Of a DNA stretch of 18,401 bases, positions 6,766-13,275 are shown in pieces. The DNA lies in NCBI RefSeq assembly GCF_024684275.1, contig NZ_JAIKXF010000070.1, positions 1-18,401 of the forward strand, in the 5' to 3' direction. The number at the start of each line of letters is the position of its first letter. The first letter of the stretch is position 1. This DNA is from Ruminococcus sp. (lineage in GTDB: Bacteria > Bacillota_A > Clostridia > Oscillospirales > Ruminococcaceae). The position numbers and the translations under genes are program-made. The notes beneath the pieces were generated by a model. That model was not told the origin of the DNA and searched no databases. It saw only the letters and a program-made list of their open reading frames with translations.

Positions 6766-6783
6766 GTATTCACCGCAGAATAC
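6766..6783 (-). promoter_or_regulatory. 5'-end hairpin of the SCIFF message
   Basis: GTATTC/GAATAC (6 bp, 6-nt loop) begins within about 2 nt of the predicted transcription start (near 6785). A stem at the extreme 5' end commonly stabilises a transcript, which would suit a highly expressed small peptide. This role is inference. Confidence 0.5.
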
Positions 6784-6791
6784 TTTATAAT

Positions 6792-6820
6792 ATTATACCA
6801 TACATTGAAGTACAATGCAA
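6792..6820 (-). promoter_or_regulatory. Sigma-A promoter of scfA
   Basis: On the minus strand TTGCAT (6815-6820), a 17-nt spacer and a perfect TATAAT (6792-6797). The short leader (about 46 nt) ends in the strong scfA ribosome-binding site. The promoter lies just after the SGNH gene, so SCIFF can be expressed independently of it. Confidence 0.85.
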
Positions 6821-6854
6821 TAGTAATCTCAAATAATTTATTCTTTTACCGATA

Positions 6855-7799
6855 TTATTCCTCGGGACCGAAGATACTGTCATAGACAAAATTATAGATA
6901 TTGATATAGGTATCTGATGTGTAATGGAGTCCGTCTGTAGTGCCGTAGCCGTTCCACATAAGATATGTATATGAATCAAGGAAGGTTATCCTGCTGTCCA
7001 GTCCGTCGCGGAGAGCGGTGTTGAAGGCTTCTATCCTGCTGTTGAGGTATCCGTAGCCTCCGTCGCATGGATTTACCGCCATTACAATGACCTTGTTATT
7101 GTCAAGGAACTCGTCGGGCAAGCCGTTGTAAAGCCTGAGATAAGCGCCGCTGTCAAGGTCGTTTACTCCGAGGTTGATAATTACCGTCTTATCGCGTATC
7201 TGGCATATCTGGTCATAGTTGTTCCTAAAGAGACCTATGCCGGCACCGACCTTAGCGATGCTGTCAATAGCGACGCTGCGTGAAAGTCCCACTGTACGTG
7301 AATCTCCGACCCAGAACCACTCTTCATACTCGCTGTCGATACGCGGAAGGGTATACTCGAAGCTGTCCGCTTCTACTGCCTGCTGTATCTCAGTAGGCTG
7401 AGGCTGTGCTGCCGCAGGTTCTTCAGCCTTTTTCTCTTCCTCTGTGTTTCTCTGCTTGATGCCGTTTTTTTCAAGAAAATCGGTAAATATAGCTCCTTCA
7501 TCGCTCACTGATACCCAAGCATAATAAGAAAGTATCATAGAAGCGTCAATAGCGTCCAGCTTGCCGTCGCCGTTGAAGTCGCCTGCCGATTCCTCATACG
7601 AATAAAGTGGACTTTCCTGTCCGGAAGAAATTGCCGCATATGCATCAAGAACGCTTGAAGCGTCCAATGAGTCCACCGTACCGTCGCCGTTCACGTCGCC
7701 GATCGTAAACAGACCTGCTTCTCCGTGAGCGGGCAGAGCCGCTGCATTGACAGCGAGCACCGCAGCCGCGGTAAGGCTCATAAGCGTCTTCTTTTTCAT
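6855..7799 (-). CDS. Secreted dockerin-containing SGNH/GDSL hydrolase
   Basis: A 314-residue secreted protein. A signal peptide (about 1-28) precedes a type I dockerin (about 34-97) with two calcium-binding repeats, GDVNGDGTVDSLD (35-47) and GDFNGDGKLDAID (73-85). An acidic then Pro/Gln-rich linker (about 118-145) leads to an SGNH esterase-like domain with nucleophile Ser167 in WVGDSRTVGL, GVND at 211-214 and the DGLH catalytic pair at 289-292. Dockerin-cohesin binding would attach it to a cellulosome or cell-surface scaffold, where deacetylation of plant polysaccharide is a plausible role. The N-terminal placement of the dockerin is less usual than a C-terminal one. The ATG at 7799 has AAGGAG 7 nt upstream. 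The gap to the ABC-F stop is 14 nt, implying co-transcription. No terminator is evident downstream. Confidence 0.92.
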   Translation of the reverse strand: MKKKTLMSLTAAAVLAVNAAALPAHGEAGLFTIGDVNGDGTVDSLDASSVLDAYAAISSGQESPLYSYEESAGDFNGDGKLDAIDASMILSYYAWVSVSDEGAIFTDFLEKNGIKQRNTEEEKKAEEPAAAQPQPTEIQQAVEADSFEYTLPRIDSEYEEWFWVGDSRTVGLSRSVAIDSIAKVGAGIGLFRNNYDQICQIRDKTVIINLGVNDLDSGAYLRLYNGLPDEFLDNNKVIVMAVNPCDGGYGYLNSRIEAFNTALRDGLDSRITFLDSYTYLMWNGYGTTDGLHYTSDTYINIYNFVYDSIFGPEE

Positions 7800-7813
7800 A
7801 AATATACTCCTTT

Positions 7814-9739
7814 TCACTGGTCAAGCTCAATCAGAAGCTCAAAATCCGCATCGATCCTCTGTTTAAGCTCTTCGATCTCGGCACACTTACGATTCATAAG
7901 CTCGTAATCGGTGTAGACCTCTTCACTGCCGATCTCCTCGGTAAGTGAGTCTATCTGCGCCTGCAGATCGTCGATTTCCTTTTCAAGGCGTCTCATTTCG
8001 TTTTTTCTCGCAGCGTCAGCGCTTCTCTGCTGCTTGCTGCGATAATTCTTAGCTGTTTTTTCCTTAGCTGCTTCCGCAGCCTTCTGCTGTTTTTCGGCTT
8101 CGAGAGCACGCCTCTCAGCCGCCTGCTCCTCACGGAGCACATCGAGATACTTATTGAAGCCATAGTTATGAAGTCGATAGCTTCCGTCGGTAAGCTCGAT
8201 AAGTCTGTCAGCGATCTTGCTTAAAAGGTAGCGGTCGTGGCTGACAAATATGACCGTACCCGTATATTCAGCCAGCGCCTCCTCGATAGCCTCTTTAGAG
8301 CTGAGGTCGAGGTGGTTGGTAGGCTCGTCAAGAATAAGTACATTGCCGTGCTCCTGCATCATGATAGCAAAGCAGAGCTTGGCACGTTCGCCGCCGCTGA
8401 TGACTCCTGTCTCCTTGAACACATTCTCGCCTATAAGGCGCACCTGTGCAAGAAGGCTGCGCACCTCAAGGTCCGACATAAGCGGATAGCGGCTGTGGAG
8501 CTCCTCCATTACCGTGAGCTCTTTATTTAAATTAGTGCTTTCCTGCTCAAAGTAGGAAATTTTGATATTGCTGTTCCAGCGCACAATGCCTTTATGCGGG
8601 AGCTGCTCCTGTATTATGCGAAGCAGCGTGGATTTTCCTATGCCATTATCGCCGATGATACCGACCTTTTCGCCCCTGCGGACTTCAAAATCCAGAGTAT
8701 CAACGAGAGTTTTACGTGCCGTGCCCCCTCCTACGGAGATATCCACGCCCTTTACCTTGAGCACGTCTATAGGCGGCTCAACGGCGTATGTGAAGCGTAT
8801 CTTCGCGTGTTTTGTGTCGTGGACGGGACGTTCCACACGTTCTATCTTTTCAAGCTGTTTTCTTCGGCTCTGAGCCATTTTTGTCGTGGACGCACGGACA
8901 AGGTTCTTTGCCACGTATTCCTCCATATGAGCGATCTGCTTCTGCTGGAGCTCATATTCCTTTTCGCGGCGCGCGTCATTTTCCTCACGCTGGCGTACAA
9001 AAGCGGTATAGTTGCCTCTGTAGCGTGTGAGAACTCCCCTCTCTATCTCGCAGATAGATGTGCAGAGCCTGTCGAGGAAGTAGCGGTCATGGGAAACTAT
9101 CAGCACTGCGCCCTTGTAGGAGCGGAGATAGTCCTCAAGCCACATGATCGTCTTGAAATCAAGGTGGTTGGTGGGCTCGTCAAGAATGAGCAGGTTAGGC
9201 TCTTCAAGAAGCAGCCTTGCAATACAGAGCCGCGTCTTTTCGCCGCCGCTGAATCCTGACACGGTACGCTCCAGCTCATCGCCCGAGAAGCCCATGCCGT
9301 TCAGCACCATGCGTATCTTTACATCGGTGTTGTAGCCGTCATTTGCCTCTACCCATGAGGAGAGCTGCTGGTACTCGTCCGCAGCGGAGCTGTCGCCCAT
9401 TTCTATTTCAAGCTCTATCTCTCGGAGTCTGTCGATAGCGCGGTGGATAGGCTCAAATACGCTTCTCATCTCTTCAATGACGGTATTCTCGGTATTGAGA
9501 CCGCCCATCTGCTCAAGATAGCCCACAGTGGTCTTGGCTGCCATAGATATTACGCCGTCCTTTTCAGTGAAGCGGTCAGGCTCTACAGAGCCTGTAAGTA
9601 TCTTCAGAAGAGTGGACTTTCCGCAGCCGTTATTGCCAACAAGGCCGATCCTGTCGCTCTCATCAATTGAGAGAGAGACATTTTTCAGCACCTGATTTCC
9701 GTTATAGAACTTGTTTACATTCGTTAAGCTTGCAAGCAT
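7814..9739 (-). CDS. ABC-F family ATPase (ribosome-associated translation factor)
   Basis: A 641-residue protein with two ABC nucleotide-binding domains and no membrane segments, as in ABC-F factors that bind the ribosomal E site. First domain: Walker A GNNGCGKS (35-42), signature SGGEKTRL (164-171), Walker B LLILDEPTNHLD (183-194). A charged interdomain linker (about 237-325) is the region that reaches toward P-site tRNA. Second domain: Walker A GDNGIGKS (363-370), signature SGGERAKL (448-455), Walker B VLILDEPTNHLD (467-478). A coiled-coil C-terminal extension (about 535-635) recalls YdiF/Uup-type members. The ATG at 9739 is used because AAGGA lies 8 nt upstream; an in-frame ATG at 9796 lacks a site. 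Housekeeping versus antibiotic-protection function cannot be decided, though the leader suggests regulated expression. It heads an operon with the SGNH gene. Confidence 0.93.
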   Translation of the reverse strand: MLASLTNVNKFYNGNQVLKNVSLSIDESDRIGLVGNNGCGKSTLLKILTGSVEPDRFTEKDGVISMAAKTTVGYLEQMGGLNTENTVIEEMRSVFEPIHRAIDRLREIELEIEMGDSSAADEYQQLSSWVEANDGYNTDVKIRMVLNGMGFSGDELERTVSGFSGGEKTRLCIARLLLEEPNLLILDEPTNHLDFKTIMWLEDYLRSYKGAVLIVSHDRYFLDRLCTSICEIERGVLTRYRGNYTAFVRQREENDARREKEYELQQKQIAHMEEYVAKNLVRASTTKMAQSRRKQLEKIERVERPVHDTKHAKIRFTYAVEPPIDVLKVKGVDISVGGGTARKTLVDTLDFEVRRGEKVGIIGDNGIGKSTLLRIIQEQLPHKGIVRWNSNIKISYFEQESTNLNKELTVMEELHSRYPLMSDLEVRSLLAQVRLIGENVFKETGVISGGERAKLCFAIMMQEHGNVLILDEPTNHLDLSSKEAIEEALAEYTGTVIFVSHDRYLLSKIADRLIELTDGSYRLHNYGFNKYLDVLREEQAAERRALEAEKQQKAAEAAKEKTAKNYRSKQQRSADAARKNEMRRLEKEIDDLQAQIDSLTEEIGSEEVYTDYELMNRKCAEIEELKQRIDADFELLIELDQ

Positions 9740-9764
9740 TGTGAATTTCCTTTTTTCAGCTGAT

Positions 9765-9796
9765 ATGCACAAGTGATACTTCACATTATTGTGCAT
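9765..9796 (-). promoter_or_regulatory. Leader hairpin upstream of the ABC-F gene
   Basis: ATGCACAA/TTGTGCAT form an 8-bp outer stem with an inner GTGA/TCAC stem. It ends 25 nt before the ABC-F start codon and overlaps the stop codon of the small leader reading frame, so ribosome movement on that frame could open or close it. Confidence 0.55.
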
Positions 9797-9855
9797 ACTG
9801 CAAATATAAATGCAGCCGAAGCATAGTTAGTCAACAAAATACCCAGCATACACAT
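9781..9855 (-). CDS. Possible 24-residue leader peptide of the ABC-F gene
   Basis: A short frame reads MCMLGILLTNYASAAFIFAV followed by four more residues and a TGA. It starts at or next to the predicted transcription start (about 9855) and stops inside the leader hairpin. No Shine-Dalgarno precedes it, so it would have to be a leaderless message or start from the second ATG at 9849. Several antibiotic-responsive ABC-F genes are controlled by such leader peptides, but the frame could be fortuitous. Confidence 0.3.
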   Translation of the reverse strand: MCMLGILLTNYASAAFIFAVCTIM

Positions 9856-9861
9856 ACCAAC

Positions 9862-9890
9862 ATAATACCATTTTTGCGATGAAATGTCAA
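9862..9890 (-). promoter_or_regulatory. Sigma-A promoter of the ABC-F/SGNH operon
   Basis: On the minus strand a perfect TTGACA (9885-9890), 17-nt spacer and TATTAT (9862-9867). The predicted start near 9855 leaves a leader of about 115 nt containing the small frame and hairpin. Confidence 0.85.
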
Positions 9891-9986
9891 TGGTCACGGT
9901 AAATAAAACGCCGCCTTGATTTTATGTGCTTTTATGCAAAATACATCAAAAGCGCCTATTTTTCGGACATTTATCTCTGAAAGCAG

Positions 9987-10014
9987 AAAAATCTCCCGAG
10001 AGAGGGAGATTTTT
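9987..10014. terminator. Orphan bidirectional terminator-like hairpin
   Basis: AAAAATCTCCC pairs perfectly with GGGAGATTTTT (11 bp) around the loop GAGAGA, with T5 on either strand. No gene ends nearby on either strand (the ABC-F gene points away). It may end an unrecognised short transcript or be left from a lost gene. Confidence 0.5.
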
Positions 10015-10035
10015 CCTTTAGATTAAAAGATATAA

Positions 10036-10194
10036 GGGCACCTCTAAAAGCCTATTTTGCTCAGAAAAAACCGGATAGGTGCGGCAGAGGCAAGGAAAGC
10101 TCCCGAAGACGTGCTGACGCACTACGAGGGAGTTTGACGCAGCATATGCCGTGCATAGCTGGTTTTTCTCAAAAGTGGGTTTTTAGAGATGCCC
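10036..10194. mobile_element. MITE-like 159-bp imperfect palindrome with TAA flanks
   Basis: The ends match as inverted repeats (GGGCACCTCTAAAA versus GGGCATCTCTAAAA read from the other side), with arms continuing through CAGAAAAAACC / GAGAAAAACC. The central part also pairs imperfectly, so the entire element can fold into one long hairpin with its tip near TGCTGACGCA (about 10112). TAA stands on both sides (10033-10035 and 10195-10197), consistent with a target duplication. It encodes no protein, so it is a non-autonomous element that would need a transposase from elsewhere. Confidence 0.65.
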
Positions 10195-10425
10195 TAAAAG
10201 GATTGAGGGTATTAAGCTTGTCCTGTAATCAGCTTCCAAAGCTGAGATTTTCCGAGCGGAGTGCCTAATCTCCGAAGCGGAAAAAATAACCCCTGAAAGA
10301 CATAACCAGTGATTCGTTTACGCCTTCTTCATATATTATACATTATCTGAGAGTAAATACAATGGAAAATACTATCCTTTTCAAAAGATTATTTGTAATT
10401 ATCATGACAAATATATAAAATCATC
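10195..10425. other. Non-coding stretch without identifiable gene
   Basis: No frame with a ribosome-binding site is visible on either strand. It holds a small CAGCTT/AAGCTG hairpin and a GC-rich inverted pair around 10240-10290 (TTCCGAGCGGAG against CTCCGAAGCGGAA), then becomes AT-rich toward the promoter at 10426. I see nothing else I can support here. Confidence 0.4.
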
Positions 10426-10454
10426 TTGCATTCATCACTGAACTATGATACAAT
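10426..10454 (+). promoter_or_regulatory. Sigma-A promoter of the hybrid-regulator operon
   Basis: TTGCAT (10426-10431), 17-nt spacer, TACAAT (10449-10454). The start would be near 10461, giving a leader of about 200 nt made almost wholly of inverted repeats before the regulator's ATG. Confidence 0.75.
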
Positions 10455-10466
10455 AGTACATATAGA

Positions 10467-10498
10467 AGCAATGATTTTGCTTCGCCAAAATCATTGCT
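10467..10498 (+). repeat. 13-bp hairpin at the 5' end of the regulator leader
   Basis: AGCAATGATTTTG pairs perfectly with CAAAATCATTGCT around the loop CTTCGC. It begins about 6 nt after the predicted transcription start. No T run follows, so it is not a typical terminator; RNA stabilisation or an operator palindrome are possibilities. Confidence 0.6.
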
Positions 10499-10499
10499 T

Positions 10500-10615
10500 A
10501 GTTGAGAGTTGAGAATTGAGAGTTAAAAGTTATGATAGAAACTTCAGCAACATTATTATAATATGAGCGAAGCGAACACACTAACTCTCAACTCTCCACT
10601 CTCAACTCTGAACTG
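10500..10615. repeat. Heptamer-based inverted repeat, copy A
   Basis: The left arm (10501-10531) is built of degenerate 7-bp units of GAGAGTT/GAGAATT type, and the right arm (10582-10615) of AACTCTC units repeated about four times, making an imperfect palindrome of about 116 bp. The segment ATGAGCGAAGCGAACACACTAA before the right arm matches copy B at 14471-14490 closely. It lies within the leader of the hybrid regulator. Confidence 0.75.
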
Positions 10616-10616
10616 T

Positions 10617-10645
10617 ATCAAAATTCAGAATATCTGAATTTTGAT
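10617..10645 (+). promoter_or_regulatory. 13-bp palindrome just before the regulator's ribosome-binding site
   Basis: ATCAAAATTCAGA pairs perfectly with TCTGAATTTTGAT around ATA. It ends 5 nt before AAAGGAG, the ribosome-binding site of the regulator at 10664. It could be an RNA stem limiting translation or a DNA operator for the regulator itself. Confidence 0.55.
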
Positions 10646-10663
10646 CATGAAAGGAGAGATAAT

Positions 10664-12901
10664 ATGAGCCGCAGGATACTCATAGGCGTTGTCATAGCTG
10701 ACTGCCACATAGACTTTCAGAGCGAGATACTGCGCGGTATCATCACACAGGCATTCAAAAGCAACTGTGATATTGCTGTAATTGCGCCCCTCCACGACTT
10801 TTCCGTCCGCTCTGTCCACAAGGACGCTGAGCGCTCTATCCTTGACCTCATTCTCTCCGACAGTATCGACGGTATAATCTACGACAGGAATACCTTCCAC
10901 GACGAGGATATCTGCCGACACATCGACAGCCTCTGCAAACGCTCGGAAAAGCCTGTCATGCTCCTTGACTACAACGACCACAAGAGCTTTGAGACTACTT
11001 CTGTTGACGACCGCGAAGCCTTTGAGACTATTACCGACCACCTGATAAGCGTTCACGGCTATAAGAGGATATACTGTCTCACAGGTCCGAGAAATACCTT
11101 CAGCGGTGAGGAGCGCCTTGCAGGCTATAAAAGCTCCATGAAGAAGCACAGTATTAATATAGGTAAGGACTGGACGGAGTACGGCGACTTCTGGACAGAG
11201 GCTCCCAAAAGGCTCGCAAAACGCATACTCAGCGGCGAGCTTGAACGTCCCGAGGCTATCGTCTGCGGCAACGACGTTATGGCGATAACTCTCACAAAGA
11301 TATTCACCGACGGAGGTATCAGAGTCCCCGAGGATATTGCTGTTACAGGCTATGACGCTTCTATTGAGGGATACCAGTCATCGCCCTCGATCACAAGCTA
11401 CAGCCGTCCTAATTTTCAGCTGGGTGCAGAGTCGCTGAGACGTCTTTACCGCATAATCACCGGAAAGATATGCAGCAAAGTACCCAACGAAAACGGAGAG
11501 CTCCGCCTCGGCGAGAGCTGCGGCTGTACGGAAAATCCGGGGCTTCGCCACAGCATACAGCGTAATATCAGCATAAACAGCCGCTTTGAGACTCAGCTTC
11601 TCTACGGCGATATGCTCTTTGATATAACAAATGCGGATAATATCCACACTTTTGCCGACAGGCTGGATAATTACACCTACTTCCTGCATAAAATGAGAAG
11701 GGTGAGGATATGTCTCACTAAGAGCTATGTGGACGCTACTGTGGACAAAAACGCCGAGGAGCTCAGCTTCCGGACAGGCGAACAGATGAAAGTGATACTT
11801 GCCAAGTCGGCTATCTGGCGCGAATCCGAGCCTCACGGCTTCTTCAGCTCGTCGGATATACTCCCCGATTACAGTGAGGAGCGCAGCTATCCGTCTGCAT
11901 TCTTCATATCGCCACTGCACTACAATAATAATTTCTTCGGCTACTGTGCAGTTTCTTTCGGCAAAGAGCCCCGTTCATTCAGCTCACTGTACCTGAAATG
12001 GATAAACTATGTAAATGTTGCCCTCGAACAGGTCCGTATAAAGGCAATTATGAACAGGACTATCCTCAACACCAGCAAGGCTCTGCTCTATGACCATATT
12101 ACAGGACTTCTCAACAGAAGCGGCATCGAGCAGGAATTCAGCACAAAGCTGTCAGCTGCGTCGGGAAACCGATTCATTGAGTGCATGACCTTTGAGCTTG
12201 GCGGACTAAAAAAAGCCTACTATCAGAGCGGCGAGGAAAAATCCAACAGCATTATGGCTGCATTTGCAAAAAAGCTCCGCTCCTGCATACACGGACGTGA
12301 GATATGCGGCGCATGGGCTTCTCAGACTCTCTGCGTCATAAGCCCCGAAAGCAGCAGAGCCGCTGCCATATATGAACAGCTCTGCGGAAAGATAAGGGAA
12401 ACTCAGTTCAGCAGCGAGGAAAACTGCAACATTGATTTCACTGTGGGAGTTTGCAGCCTTGAGCTGGACGATTCCTCAGACCTTTCCGAAGTCATGTACA
12501 AGGCTACGGTGAACCGTGTGTACACCTACACCATATCCGAACCCACGTCAAATCCGCAGTTCGAGAAGCTCTGCCTGCTACGCAACAGGATAATGAAAAA
12601 TCCCGAGCTGCCGTGGAAAATAAGCGAAATAGCGGAAAGCCTCTACCTCAGCAAGAGCTACCTGCAAAAGATATACAAATCCTACTTTGGAAAAAGCATT
12701 ATCGAGGAAATGATACAGTTCCGCATAGACAATGCAAAAACCCTGCTTTCTCAGACGGATATGACCGTTACAGAAATATCACGTGAGTGCGGCTATTCAT
12801 CGTATAACTACTTCGTGCGCCAGTTCAGAATGTGCGAGGGCTGCTCGCCGTCAGAATACCGCGACGAACAAAAAAGGAAGGCTGTTGAACATGAAAACTG
12901 A
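10664..12901 (+). CDS. Hybrid transcriptional regulator: LacI-type sensor, degenerate GGDEF, AraC HTH
   Basis: A 745-residue multidomain regulator. Residues 1-285 resemble the LacI/GalR periplasmic-binding-like sugar sensor (start RRILIGVVIAD, DSIDGIIYDR, HGYKRIYCLTGP, CGNDVMAITL, VPEDIAVTGYD) but without the N-terminal LacI HTH. Residues about 300-460 are an unassigned, possibly GAF-like region. Residues about 470-625 look like a GGDEF domain: DHITGLLNR (477-485) matches its opening motif, but the catalytic GGDEF loop is replaced by CGAWASQTL (548-556), so it should not make cyclic-di-GMP. Residues 640-735 are an AraC double HTH ending GCSPSEYRDE. The ATG has AAAGGAG 5-8 nt upstream. It overlaps the next gene by 11 nt. 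E. coli XylR is a simpler sensor-plus-AraC precedent. A sugar ligand is plausible but unproven. Confidence 0.9.
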   Translation: MSRRILIGVVIADCHIDFQSEILRGIITQAFKSNCDIAVIAPLHDFSVRSVHKDAERSILDLILSDSIDGIIYDRNTFHDEDICRHIDSLCKRSEKPVMLLDYNDHKSFETTSVDDREAFETITDHLISVHGYKRIYCLTGPRNTFSGEERLAGYKSSMKKHSINIGKDWTEYGDFWTEAPKRLAKRILSGELERPEAIVCGNDVMAITLTKIFTDGGIRVPEDIAVTGYDASIEGYQSSPSITSYSRPNFQLGAESLRRLYRIITGKICSKVPNENGELRLGESCGCTENPGLRHSIQRNISINSRFETQLLYGDMLFDITNADNIHTFADRLDNYTYFLHKMRRVRICLTKSYVDATVDKNAEELSFRTGEQMKVILAKSAIWRESEPHGFFSSSDILPDYSEERSYPSAFFISPLHYNNNFFGYCAVSFGKEPRSFSSLYLKWINYVNVALEQVRIKAIMNRTILNTSKALLYDHITGLLNRSGIEQEFSTKLSAASGNRFIECMTFELGGLKKAYYQSGEEKSNSIMAAFAKKLRSCIHGREICGAWASQTLCVISPESSRAAAIYEQLCGKIRETQFSSEENCNIDFTVGVCSLELDDSSDLSEVMYKATVNRVYTYTISEPTSNPQFEKLCLLRNRIMKNPELPWKISEIAESLYLSKSYLQKIYKSYFGKSIIEEMIQFRIDNAKTLLSQTDMTVTEISRECGYSSYNYFVRQFRMCEGCSPSEYRDEQKRKAVEHEN

Positions 12902-13250
12902 TACTAAAGCTGAAGTGATCCTCATGAAATGCCCCGAAACTCAGAAAATCTACGGAGTCAGAGTAGAGGAATGGCAGGGAGACTGGTTCAGGACATGGGC
13001 TTTTCCCGTTGACGTAAAAAAAGCCTCTCATGAGGGCTTTGACAAAACCAAGATAAGAGGCAATCTCTACCCTGCTGACGAGTACAACGGCTGCCCCTAC
13101 TGCAAGTCTGTGTGCTTTGTACAGTGTACACGCTGCGGAAAGCTGAGCTGCTGGAACAACGAGGAGCGTATCTCCTGCGCATGGTGCGGTCTCACAGGAG
13201 ACGTTTCAAGGATCGAGGACGAAGTCGACGTCAAGGGTGGAGACTATTGA
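12891..13250 (+). CDS. Zinc-knuckle protein, TerY-C-like metal-binding domain
   Basis: A 119-residue cytosolic protein with paired cysteine knuckles: Cys68-x2-Cys71, Cys79-x2-Cys82, Cys87 and Cys96-x2-Cys99, in the order GCPYC, CTRCGKLSCW, CAWCG. This arrangement resembles the TerY-C metal-binding domain found attached to tellurite-resistance-associated proteins, but here it stands alone after a 65-residue N-terminal segment containing WQGDWFRTWAF. The ATG at 12891 is chosen because GGAAGG lies 9 nt upstream; it overlaps the end of the regulator gene (ATGAAAACTGA), so the two are translationally coupled. The CDF transporter follows after 25 nt. It probably binds zinc; its partner is unknown. 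Confidence 0.75.
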   Translation: MKTDTKAEVILMKCPETQKIYGVRVEEWQGDWFRTWAFPVDVKKASHEGFDKTKIRGNLYPADEYNGCPYCKSVCFVQCTRCGKLSCWNNEERISCAWCGLTGDVSRIEDEVDVKGGDY

Positions 13251-13275
13251 TCAACATTCAAGGAGGCTATTTAAA

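Noticed and set aside
8594..9259. Plus-strand reading frame of 221 codons
   Set aside because: It runs antisense through the ABC-F gene, whose Walker and signature motifs are intact.
10240..10290. GC-rich inverted pair as a possible small RNA or terminator
   Set aside because: The arms pair imperfectly, no promoter precedes it and no gene ends there.
10500..10615. CRISPR array, considered because of the short tandem units
   Set aside because: The units are 7 bp, have no spacers and reverse orientation between arms; no cas genes are present.
11378..11920. Minus-strand reading frame of 180 codons
   Set aside because: It is antisense to the hybrid regulator and has no start signal.
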